Source of the DNA: DASUFI01 sp036274635
Lineage (GTDB): Bacteria > Planctomycetota > B15-G4
Assembly (NCBI GenBank): GCA_036274635.1
Contig: DASUFI010000020.1
Coordinates: 1 to 6,555 of the forward strand
DNA: 6,555 nucleotides
Reading direction: 5' to 3'
Each line of letters starts with the position of its first letter. Positions within the stretch are counted from its first letter, which is position 1. Position numbers and translations under genes: made by a program. The notes under the pieces were generated by a model. It saw nothing but the letters and a program-made list of their open reading frames with translations, had not been told where the DNA came from and ran no database searches. Below, piece after piece: positions 1 to 6,240 of the stretch.

Positions 1-44
1 CATACGGCTCTCGCGGCGCGGGAGGCGGCCTGGAGCCCCGCGAC

Positions 45-67
45 GGGCGCTCCATTCGGGAGCGCCC
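45..67 (-). terminator. Candidate hairpin terminator downstream of the di-haem propeller gene
   Basis: A perfect 9-bp inverted repeat, GGGCGCTCC (45-53) and GGAGCGCCC (59-67), encloses a 5-nt loop. CGA (41-43) and TCG (68-70) can extend the stem past a one-base bulge. It lies about 127 nt beyond the TAG of the minus-strand gene that ends at 194, so it could stop that transcript. It could equally serve a plus-strand gene left of the window, since GGGTTT follows at 74-79. There is no real U-tract on either strand, so intrinsic termination is uncertain. Confidence 0.4.
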
Positions 68-143
68 TCGACGGGTTTGCGGCGGGCTGCGCCCTCCGCA
101 ACTCCCTGCGCGGGGACCCCGACGAGGATCGCGCAACGACGAG

Positions 144-174
144 CCGGCGCGAAGGATCCGCTGCCCGGCGCGAA
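144..174. repeat. 10-bp direct repeat, 21-bp pitch
   Basis: CCGGCGCGAA occurs at 144-153 and again at 165-174, just past the 3' end of the minus-strand di-haem gene. The 21-bp pitch is about two helical turns, which would suit a protein-binding pair of half-sites. The sequence is GC-rich, so chance similarity is quite possible, and no function can be read from it. Confidence 0.35.
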
Positions 175-193
175 TGACTTCTTCAACGGGCTC

Positions 194-2260
194 CTAGAGG
201 CTCTGCAAGTAGGCGACCAGGTCCGCGCGCTGCTGCGCGCTGAGCATGGAGGTGACGCCGTGCTGGTTGCCGGGATTGTTCACCAGCACATCCATGAGCG
301 TCGCACGGCTGCCGTCGTGCAGGTAGGACGCGGTGGCCCACGCGCCGCGCAGGCTGGGCACATTGACCGGCACCAGGCCGGTGCCGACGCCGCCCGCGAT
401 GGTGGGTGGGGCGGGCGGCGCGGGAAGGAAGACCGGCGCCGGGTGGCAGTCGGCGCAGTGCGCGGCCCCCTCGAACACGACCTGGCCCGCCTGCGCGGCG
501 GCGGAGAGCTGGCCGTCCTCGAGAAAGGGGCTCTCGGGCGCGTCGTGTGTGCCGAAGTAGGCCAGCAGGTCGGTTTCCGCGCCGGTGGGCATCCCACCCC
601 CGAACTGGCTGTGCGCCGCGAACGTGGCCTCGATGGTGATGGACAGCGAGGCCTGCGAGCCCTTCCAGCCGTAAGGGCCCGTCTCGTCGAGGCCGAACAT
701 CGGCGGCACCTGGTTGCCGTGATTCAGGCCGTCGCTGCCGCCGTCCGGGTGGCAGGTGGCGCAGGTCACGTTGTTGGGAGTGAGCGGCGTGCCGTTGAGG
801 AACTGCACGCTCCGGAACCACCACTCGCCGTCGTCCTCGGTCGAGAGGTCGGCCAGCGGGACGAGCGGCACGCCCGCGTGCGACAGCGCGATCTCGGGCT
901 GCAGCGCGAAGGGCGGGCCCGCGCCGAGCAGGATGGGGCGCACCGTCTCGCGGAAGTATTCCGCCACGTACAGCTTGCCGGGCGCGACGAAGGCCGCGCG
1001 CTGCGGGTTGGCATTGGGCATCTTGCCGCCGGGCCCCGGCCCCGGCCCCGGCGCGAGGTCGAGGGGCTGCGCCAGCGCCAGCGTGCCCGCGTCGGCGATC
1101 ACCGCCGTGCCGCTGCCCGCGCCGACCACCGCCAGCCACGGCCCCGCGCGCTCCACGTCGACGTAGTCGGTGCCCACGTTCTGCAGCGCGCTGCCCACCT
1201 GCTGGAAAGTGCTCAGGCTGAACTGCAGCACGCGGTTGGCCGCCGTCGGCGCCGCCCAGTCGAAGACGGGCACGAGCGCCACGCCGTTGCTCAGCAGCAC
1301 GTCGTCGGGCAGCGCGCCCAGCGCCGTGCGCGTCAGCGTCTGGCTGCCGGCGGGCAGCGACGGGTCCACGATCTCCAGCTCGTGCGTGCCGCGGTTGCCG
1401 ATCATGAGCCGGCCGCCGGGCAGCACCGCCAGCGGCCCGGGGTCCTCACCCAGCAAGTCGATGGGCGCCAGCGGAGCGAACGTGCCCGGCGGATCCTCCG
1501 TGAAGACCAGCACGTCGTCGTCGCGCACGTTGGTGACGTAGATGCGCGGCGGCGAGGCCGCGAAGTCGAAGGCCACGCGCTGGCAGCCGCGCGGCACGGG
1601 CAGCTGCGCCACGAGCGAGGAGCTGGCGACGTGCAGCACGCTGAGGAAGGGCGAGCCGGAGTTGGCCACGAAGGCGTGCCGTCCCTGCGGGTCCACGGCC
1701 ACGTCCACGGGCTCGTCGCCGACGGGCAGGTCGAGCAGCAGCTGGTCGGCGGCCGCGTCGATCACCGAGACCGAGCCGTCCTCCTCGTGGGCCACGAAGG
1801 CGCGCGCGCCGTCCGGGCTGGCCGCGAGGGCCACCGGGTGGCGCGCGCCCGCGGGCGGCTGCAGCCCGATGCGGAACGGCAGCGCATTCGACAGCCCCGT
1901 CTTGCCGGCCAGCTTCACCGCGCCCTGCAGGTAGAAGAAGACGCCGTCGGCCTCGGTCAGCGCGGGGATCGCGAGCGGCAACGACACGCTGCCGCCACCC
2001 GGCAGCGTGCCCGAGAAGATCACGAAGAAGGCCGCGGGATCGAGGAAGAGCGTGCCCTTGGCGCCCAGCGGGACCTCGGCCGGCAGCAGCGAGGCGAGGA
2101 AGAAGAAGGTGCCGCCCGCCGGGCCGCTGATCGACGGCGTGACGACGGAACCGAGGGCCGGGAAGAGCGTGTCGGCGGCGAGCACCGGCGCGGGCCCCAC
2201 CTGCGCGCGCGACCCGGCGGCCAGAAAGACCGCCAGCAGCCAGGTGCGGATGCAGGCCAT
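194..2260 (-). CDS. Exported YVTN beta-propeller / di-haem cytochrome (MauG/CCP-like) fusion protein
   Basis: 688 residues. The start is the ATG at 2260-2258, with GGAGG (2271-2267) 6 nt upstream. The frame is open further upstream, but that part reads as arginine-rich noise and lacks a signal peptide. Domains in order: signal peptide (1-19, likely cut SRA|Q); a beta-rich module (about 42-134) with YLQ at 110-112 and LSNA at 123-126; a beta-propeller (about 139-470) with YVTN-type strands FVAH 155-158, FVAN 197-200 and a literal YVTN 241-244; a Pro-Gly linker (about 404-411); and a C-terminal di-haem domain (about 477-688). Its haem c sites are CATCH (500-504) and CADCH (602-606), followed by NVPSLRG...YLHDGS (634-651), typical of the MauG/bacterial cytochrome c peroxidase superfamily. 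Inferred role: periplasmic or surface electron transfer or peroxidase-type oxidation; the substrate is unknown. It is divergent from the metalloprotease gene. The fold calls are strong, the exact function is not. Confidence 0.9.
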   Translation of the reverse strand: MACIRTWLLAVFLAAGSRAQVGPAPVLAADTLFPALGSVVTPSISGPAGGTFFFLASLLPAEVPLGAKGTLFLDPAAFFVIFSGTLPGGGSVSLPLAIPALTEADGVFFYLQGAVKLAGKTGLSNALPFRIGLQPPAGARHPVALAASPDGARAFVAHEEDGSVSVIDAAADQLLLDLPVGDEPVDVAVDPQGRHAFVANSGSPFLSVLHVASSSLVAQLPVPRGCQRVAFDFAASPPRIYVTNVRDDDVLVFTEDPPGTFAPLAPIDLLGEDPGPLAVLPGGRLMIGNRGTHELEIVDPSLPAGSQTLTRTALGALPDDVLLSNGVALVPVFDWAAPTAANRVLQFSLSTFQQVGSALQNVGTDYVDVERAGPWLAVVGAGSGTAVIADAGTLALAQPLDLAPGPGPGPGGKMPNANPQRAAFVAPGKLYVAEYFRETVRPILLGAGPPFALQPEIALSHAGVPLVPLADLSTEDDGEWWFRSVQFLNGTPLTPNNVTCATCHPDGGSDGLNHGNQVPPMFGLDETGPYGWKGSQASLSITIEATFAAHSQFGGGMPTGAETDLLAYFGTHDAPESPFLEDGQLSAAAQAGQVVFEGAAHCADCHPAPVFLPAPPAPPTIAGGVGTGLVPVNVPSLRGAWATASYLHDGSRATLMDVLVNNPGNQHGVTSMLSAQQRADLVAYLQSL
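1032..1049 (-). repeat. Three GGGGCC hexamers encoding a Pro-Gly linker
   Basis: The plus strand reads GGCCCC three times in tandem (1032-1037, 1038-1043, 1044-1049), which is (GGGGCC)3 on the coding strand. It encodes part of the PGPGPGPG stretch at about residues 404-411 of the di-haem propeller protein. The period is a multiple of three, so copy-number change would lengthen or shorten the linker without a frameshift. Only three G4 runs are present, so a stable single-strand quadruplex is not assured. Confidence 0.6.
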
Positions 2261-2575
2261 GGACGGCCTCCAGGCGGGCCCGACAGCGTAACTCGTCGTG
2301 TCGTTGCGCTGCGGCCGCGCGGATCCAGAAGCGCATCGGACCGCGACACGACGCGCTCCCCGACCACCATGACATCGTGAACGGGCGTCTAGCCGTAGGA
2401 GCCCGCTCGACATATCATTGCGCCCGACCGTACCCCCGAAAGGCGCGCGGCTCCGAGCGGGCATCCGGAGCTGCCGCACACAAGGATCAGATCAGGCGCT
2501 GCTGCGGCCGGCACTCCGCCCGTGGCTCGTTCCGTTTTTCCCTGCCGCGCGCTGCGCGACAACCAGGAGTCAACC
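2261..2575. other. 315-bp divergent intergenic region
   Basis: This lies between the ATG of the di-haem propeller gene (minus) and the TTG of the metalloprotease gene (plus), so it should carry promoters for both. It contains the GGAGG site of the minus gene (2271-2267) and the AGGAG site of the plus gene (2565-2569). Its least GC-rich stretch is around 2409-2420, and there is a T-run at 2535-2539. An imperfect hairpin (GCTCCG 2450-2455 / CGGAGC 2466-2471) is the only compact fold I noticed. Open frames cross the region on both strands, but they lack a signal, a motif or a ribosome binding site of their own. Confidence 0.6.
2413..2418 (+). promoter_or_regulatory. Weak -10-like candidate for the metalloprotease gene
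   Basis: TATCAT at 2413-2418 matches five of six bases of the sigma-70 -10 consensus and sits in the least GC-rich stretch of the intergenic region. The hexamer 17 bp upstream (TAGCCG, 2390-2395) matches the -35 consensus at only three positions. If used, transcription would start near 2425 and leave a leader of about 150 nt before the TTG. This is a guess from consensus matching; planctomycete promoters are poorly characterised. Confidence 0.2.
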
Positions 2576-2578
2576 TTG
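2565..2578 (+). promoter_or_regulatory. Ribosome binding site that fixes a TTG start
   Basis: AGGAG (2565-2569) lies 6 nt before a TTG codon (2576-2578). The only longer start in this frame is a GTG at 2522, which has no purine-rich site just upstream and would add 18 unneeded residues before the signal peptide. The TTG start matches the spacing seen at the other genes here, so it is preferred. Confidence 0.75.
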
Positions 2579-5023
2579 ACACACGACGATGCTTCGAGCC
2601 TCTCCCCCCGTGCTGCGCTGCCTCCGCGGTCCCGCCGCATCGCGCTGCGCCTGCTGCCCGCGCTGCTCGCGCTGGCCAGCACCGCGGCCGCGCAGAGCAT
2701 GGACTTCCTGATCCTGAAGCTCGAGGTCAACCAGTCCGTCTCGGTCGGCAACGCGACGCTCTCGGGCGGCCGCCCCACCTGGGTGCGCGCCTACGTGCGC
2801 GTCCTGAACCCGGCCGCGCCCACCAATCCGGTGGACGGCCTGCTGCGCATCTACGTGGACGGCGTCGAGACGGCCGACTCGCCGGTGTTCTCCGTCAACG
2901 GACCGTTCCCCGCCAAGCAGCAGATCGATCCGTCGGACAAGGACGGCACGCTCAACTTCGCCTTCCTCGCGCCCACCTCCAGCAACGTCGTGCTGAAGGT
3001 GGAGGTCAACCCGCCCGGTCCGAACCACGTGGACGAGCTCTCCTCGCTGAACAACGAGCTCTCCTCGTCGGCGCTGAACTTCAAGGAGCGCGTGCCGGGC
3101 GAGCTGGCCTACGTGCCCATCGACTACCGGCCGGGCGGGGGCACCATCCCCAACCTGCCGCCGCTCGACCTCATCGAGCCGGGCACGGGCGACAACTTCG
3201 TGGAGGGCATCTATCCGGTGTCGGACTGGTACTACCACCGAACCGACGCTCCCTCCAAGCTGTGGACCGGCTCGCTCGCCGGCAGCGGCAGCGACCTGCT
3301 GAACTCGCTCAGCGTCGACATCCAGCTCATGTCGCCGGTGCCGGACTTCCTGTACGGCTGGGTCAACGGCGGCCTGCCGTACAACGGCCAGTCGGTCATC
3401 GGCGGCCAGGTGTGCATGGGGAACACGGAGCTCATCCGCTTCCAGCGCACGCTGGCGCACGAGCTGGGCCACTGCTTCGGGCTGCAGCACAACTCGCTCA
3501 CGACCAACCTCATCGGCGTGGACGTCGAGCACCAGCTGAACGTCACGCAAGCGCTGCCGCAGATCAAGCCGTCCACGCTGAAGGACATCATGTACGCGGG
3601 CCTGCTCACGCAGGACGCGTGGGTGGCGCAGCCCAGCTACGAGGTCTTCTACAACCACTTCGTCTTCGCCCCGGGCTCGGCGGCCGACTCGGCCGCGCCG
3701 CCGGCGCCGCGCCTCATGATCACCGGCACGTGGAACCGCAGCACCGGCGCGCTGACCGCCTCGGACGTGCTCACGCTGCCGGACGCGCGGCCCACTCCGG
3801 CCGCGGCCGGCCCGGCGGACCTCGTGCTGCGCGCCTACGCGGGCAGCACGCTGCTGTCCGAGCTGCCCCTGGCGATCGGTGACACCACCGATTCGTGCCG
3901 CGACGCGGACTCGGCCAGCAGCTCGCCGGTGGCGGGCTTCTCGGCGGTGCTCGCGCCGGCGGGCGGCGGCGCGGTCGTCGACCGCGTGGTCGTCGCGCAG
4001 GCCGGCTCGACCCGGGCGTTCCCGCTCGAGCTGCAGCGCTCCGCGTCCGCGCCGGTGGTGGAGTTCAGCGCGCCGACGGCCGCGCTCGGCGGGCCGGCGC
4101 TGCACGTGAGCTGGAGCGCCTCGGACGCCGACGGCGACGCGCTGCACTTCTACCTGCGCTACAGCCCCGACGGCAGCCGCTTCGTGCCGCTGGCCACCGG
4201 CATCGCGGAGACTCAGTGGGACGTGGACCTGGCGCAGCTGCCGCGCTTCGTCGCGGGCCACGGCTTCTTCGAGCTGCTGGCCAGCGACGGGCTCAACACC
4301 ACGGTCACGCGCACCGGCGCGCTGCAGCGCACGCCGTCGTACGCCGAGGGGGCCAGCGCCGAGGCTCCGTGGGTCTACATCATGACCCCGGACCCCCACT
4401 ACAGCTTCCTGCGCGGCGCCACGATCGTGCTGCACGGCTCGGGCTGGGACCTCGAGGACAACGGCCTCAACGGCGACAGCCTGGTGTGGACCTCGGACCT
4501 CGACGGCCAGATCGGCACGGGCCGGCTCGCGAAGACCAGCACGCTGTCGGTCGGCGTGCACACCATCACCCTCACGGGCACGGACTCGGACGGCATGACC
4601 TCGACGGACACGGCCACGATCACGATCGTGGACCGCGGGCTGCCCGACACGACCACGCTCACCTGCCAGCCGGACATCGGCTTCCAGGGCCCGGGCCTCT
4701 CGGTGCTGACGATGTGCGGCGGCGACCTGTCCACGGGCACGAGCGCCTACATCCAGCTGCTCAACGGCCCGCCGCTCGCGGCCTCGCTGCTGTTCGTGGG
4801 CTTCACCAGCACGCCGACCCCCTTCAAGGGCGGCATGCTCGTGCCGGTGCCCGTCGCGGGCTCCCTGGGCCTGGTCACGGACGCCGCGGGCGAGTTCCTG
4901 ATTCCGGACGTGCCCGGCGGCGGCGGCCCGCTGACGCTCTACCTGCAGGTCGCGTCGGCCGACGCGGGCCAGCCGCACGGCGTGAGCCTCAGCAACGCCG
5001 TGCAGGCGCAGTTCCTGCCCTGA
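2576..5023 (+). CDS. Secreted multidomain metzincin-type zinc metalloprotease
   Basis: 815 residues from TTG (alternative GTG at 2522 gives 833). Signal peptide 1-39, with SRRIALRLL before a hydrophobic core and a likely AAA|Q cut; the twin Arg resembles a Tat motif but lacks the usual Phe. Next comes a CARDB-like beta-sandwich (about 41-170), then a catalytic domain (about 170-380). Its zinc motif HELGHCFGLQH is at 295-305: His295, His299 and His305 as ligands, Glu296 as catalytic base. IMYAG follows with Met339 as a plausible Met-turn. Then come an Ig/Fn3-like domain (about 493-582; WSASDADGDALHFYLRYS), a second Ig-like domain (about 599-686; FLRGATIVLHGSGWDLED, then GVHTITLTGTDSDG), and a C-terminal module (about 693-815) with YLQ at 789-791 and LSNA at 805-808. 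Inferred role: extracellular or surface proteolysis, with beta domains for binding or display; the substrate is unknown. The metzincin subfamily is unresolved. Its 3' end converges on the lipoprotein gene. Confidence 0.92.
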   Translation: MTHDDASSLSPRAALPPRSRRIALRLLPALLALASTAAAQSMDFLILKLEVNQSVSVGNATLSGGRPTWVRAYVRVLNPAAPTNPVDGLLRIYVDGVETADSPVFSVNGPFPAKQQIDPSDKDGTLNFAFLAPTSSNVVLKVEVNPPGPNHVDELSSLNNELSSSALNFKERVPGELAYVPIDYRPGGGTIPNLPPLDLIEPGTGDNFVEGIYPVSDWYYHRTDAPSKLWTGSLAGSGSDLLNSLSVDIQLMSPVPDFLYGWVNGGLPYNGQSVIGGQVCMGNTELIRFQRTLAHELGHCFGLQHNSLTTNLIGVDVEHQLNVTQALPQIKPSTLKDIMYAGLLTQDAWVAQPSYEVFYNHFVFAPGSAADSAAPPAPRLMITGTWNRSTGALTASDVLTLPDARPTPAAAGPADLVLRAYAGSTLLSELPLAIGDTTDSCRDADSASSSPVAGFSAVLAPAGGGAVVDRVVVAQAGSTRAFPLELQRSASAPVVEFSAPTAALGGPALHVSWSASDADGDALHFYLRYSPDGSRFVPLATGIAETQWDVDLAQLPRFVAGHGFFELLASDGLNTTVTRTGALQRTPSYAEGASAEAPWVYIMTPDPHYSFLRGATIVLHGSGWDLEDNGLNGDSLVWTSDLDGQIGTGRLAKTSTLSVGVHTITLTGTDSDGMTSTDTATITIVDRGLPDTTTLTCQPDIGFQGPGLSVLTMCGGDLSTGTSAYIQLLNGPPLAASLLFVGFTSTPTPFKGGMLVPVPVAGSLGLVTDAAGEFLIPDVPGGGGPLTLYLQVASADAGQPHGVSLSNAVQAQFLP

Positions 5024-5039
5024 GCGTCTGGCCCTGAGC
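5017..5039. repeat. 9-bp direct repeat spanning the protease stop codon
   Basis: GCCCTGAGC occurs at 5017-5025 and 5031-5039, a 14-bp pitch. The first copy contains the TGA stop of the metalloprotease gene (5021-5023). The second copy is in a different frame, so it is not a backup stop. It may be a small tandem duplication or chance. Confidence 0.4.
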
Positions 5040-5046
5040 TGCCGAG

Positions 5047-6093
5047 CTAAGGCTTGGCCGGCTGGTCGTCCACCAGGATGACCAGCCGGCCGGCTTCAGG
5101 GTCGCCCACGAAGACGTGGCCTGCGCCGTCGGTGGCCACGCCCTGCGCGCCGTCGGGCACGGGCCGCGTGCCGAGCACGGACAGCGCACCGTGCGGAGTG
5201 AAGCCCAGGATCGTGAGCGTGCCGTCTTCGGCGGGCACGTAGAGCCGGCCGCGCGCCGCGTCGCAGGCGATGATGTCCACGCCGCGGCCGGTGGGCGCGC
5301 TGCCGACGAGCTGTCCGTCGTGCGCCACGTCCAGCGCCGTCGCGCGCCCCTCCTCGCAGCCGACGAAGAGCAGGCCGTGCGGCTCGTCCAGCGCGATGCC
5401 GCGCGAGCCCGTGCAGGCATTGGGCCAGCGCGCCACGACCTCGCGCTGCACGAGGTCGATGGCCAGCGTGGTGTCCGTCCACAGGTGCGTGTAGGCGCGG
5501 CCGCGCGTGCCGTCGATGAGCAGCGACTCCGGCCCACCCGGCACGGACACCTGGCCCGCCAGCTGCGGAACCGGCGGCGTCGCCGTCGACAGGCTGAAGA
5601 TCTCGATCGCCTCGGCGCGCGGCTCGGTCACCCACACCTCGTGCGTCGTGGGCACGTAGCGCACGTAGTCGGGCCCGGCGGCGAGGGCCGTCTCCGACAG
5701 GATCACGTGCCGCTCGGGATCCACGACCGCCAGCACGCGCCGGGTGCGGTCGATGGCGAAGAGCACGCCCGCGCCCTCGTCCGCCGACGTGCAGCCGTCG
5801 CCGTGGCCGCCGCTGTAGCTGTCCTTCGAGCCGAAGCCGGGCACCGACGTCACGGCGCCGGTCTGCGCATCCACCAGGTCCAGGTTGCCGGTGCGGCCGC
5901 CGGGCACGAGCGCGCGCTGCAGCCTGGGCGACCAGCGCAGGTCGTCGAGTCCCACGCCGCCCTCGCCGCCGGGCAGCTGCACGCTGCGGGGCGCGTCCGC
6001 GGGCTTCGGCTGCGCGGGGAGCGGCTTGACGGCGCTGTCGGCGCAGGCCGGCAGCGCGGCGGCCATGAGGAGCAGCGCGGCGCGACCGGACAT
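5047..6093 (-). CDS. Putative lipoprotein with YncE/YVTN-like beta-propeller
   Basis: 348 residues. The start is the ATG at 6093-6091, with GGAGG (6104-6100) 6 nt upstream. The N-terminus is a short hydrophobic signal ending in LPAC, so Cys17 is a plausible lipidation site; Pro at -2 is not the commonest lipobox residue, so a plain secretion signal is possible. A Pro/Ala-rich linker (about 20-36) follows. The rest is repeats of about 40-45 residues typical of a beta-propeller: LDLVDAQTG 71-79, LAVVDPERH 121-129, LAIDLVQRE 210-218, ATALDVAHDG 251-260, LTILGF 293-298 and LVILVDD 337-343. Four non-lipid Cys (101, 227, 246, 277) could form disulfides. No catalytic residues or haem site are seen. 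Such proteins are usually binding or scaffold modules in the periplasm or on the outer membrane; the partner is unknown. It is convergent with the metalloprotease gene and divergent from the thioredoxin-like gene. The fold is fairly sure, the role is not. Confidence 0.85.
   Translation of the reverse strand: MSGRAALLLMAAALPACADSAVKPLPAQPKPADAPRSVQLPGGEGGVGLDDLRWSPRLQRALVPGGRTGNLDLVDAQTGAVTSVPGFGSKDSYSGGHGDGCTSADEGAGVLFAIDRTRRVLAVVDPERHVILSETALAAGPDYVRYVPTTHEVWVTEPRAEAIEIFSLSTATPPVPQLAGQVSVPGGPESLLIDGTRGRAYTHLWTDTTLAIDLVQREVVARWPNACTGSRGIALDEPHGLLFVGCEEGRATALDVAHDGQLVGSAPTGRGVDIIACDAARGRLYVPAEDGTLTILGFTPHGALSVLGTRPVPDGAQGVATDGAGHVFVGDPEAGRLVILVDDQPAKP
5056..5091 (+). terminator. Strong 16-bp hairpin at convergent gene ends
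   Basis: The arms 5056-5071 and 5076-5091 pair over 16 bp with an ACCA loop (5072-5075). Twelve outer pairs are perfect Watson-Crick (GGCCGGCTGGTC against GACCAGCCGGCC), followed inward by one G-U and three more pairs. The G-U pair forms only in plus-strand RNA; in minus-strand RNA it becomes a C-A mismatch. The hairpin starts 33 nt after the metalloprotease stop, which suits a terminator for that gene, yet it lies inside the last codons of the minus-strand lipoprotein gene. No U-tract follows on the plus strand, so it may block or stabilise rather than terminate classically. Confidence 0.5.
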
Positions 6094-6240
6094 GGGGCAC
6101 CTCCCTGCGAGCGGCCGCGCATGCTACCGCGCGGCGCCCCGCCAGCATGACGATCGCGCTGGGCAGCCGGCGCGGGACACGCTACCGTCGGGGCCCGCGC
6201 CGGCGCCTTCGCGCCGCTCGTCTCCCGGAGGAGTGCCGCC
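6094..6240. promoter_or_regulatory. 147-bp divergent intergenic region, presumed promoters
   Basis: It must carry the promoters of the lipoprotein gene (minus) and the thioredoxin-like gene (plus). For the minus gene, TAGCAT (6126-6121) is a weak -10-like hexamer without a recognisable -35. It sits mostly in the loop of a 7-bp perfect inverted repeat, GCCGCGC (6114-6120) / GCGCGGC (6129-6135), which could be an operator or simply GC-rich chance. In the leader of the plus gene a small hairpin, CGGCGC (6201-6206) / GCGCCG (6211-6216), lies ten bases before GGAGGAG (6227-6233). Confidence 0.3.

Noticed and set aside
1..177. An open plus-strand frame from the window edge to TGA at 175-177, as the 3' end of a gene entering from the left
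   Set aside because: The translation shows no recognisable domain and it runs through the 9-bp hairpin; it is too short to tell from random open frame at this GC content.
77..2380. A 767-residue plus-strand open frame covering nearly the whole di-haem gene
   Set aside because: It is an antisense shadow: its translation is rich in Arg, Ala, Gly and His with no signal or domain, while the minus strand has a signal peptide, YVTN strands and two haem sites. Long antisense frames are expected at this GC content.
2401..2462. A 9-bp perfect inverted repeat (GCCCGCTCG at 2401-2409, CGAGCGGGC at 2454-2462) flanking the promoter candidate
   Set aside because: With a 44-bp spacer in a GC-rich 315-bp region, about one such match is expected by chance, so I do not call it an operator.
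2570..4978. An 802-residue minus-strand open frame opposite the metalloprotease
   Set aside because: Arg/Val/His-rich low-complexity translation with no recognisable motif; the plus strand carries the zinc motif and clear beta-domain patterns.
6111..6118. GCGGCCGC palindrome, also at 2311-2318, as a possible regulatory site
   Set aside because: An 8-bp all-GC palindrome is common by chance in DNA of this composition.
5116..6150. A 344-residue plus-strand frame opposite the propeller lipoprotein, and a 350-residue minus frame over 5096-6148
   Set aside because: Both are Arg/Ala-rich shadows. The chosen frame has a signal peptide, a strong ribosome site and regular propeller repeats.
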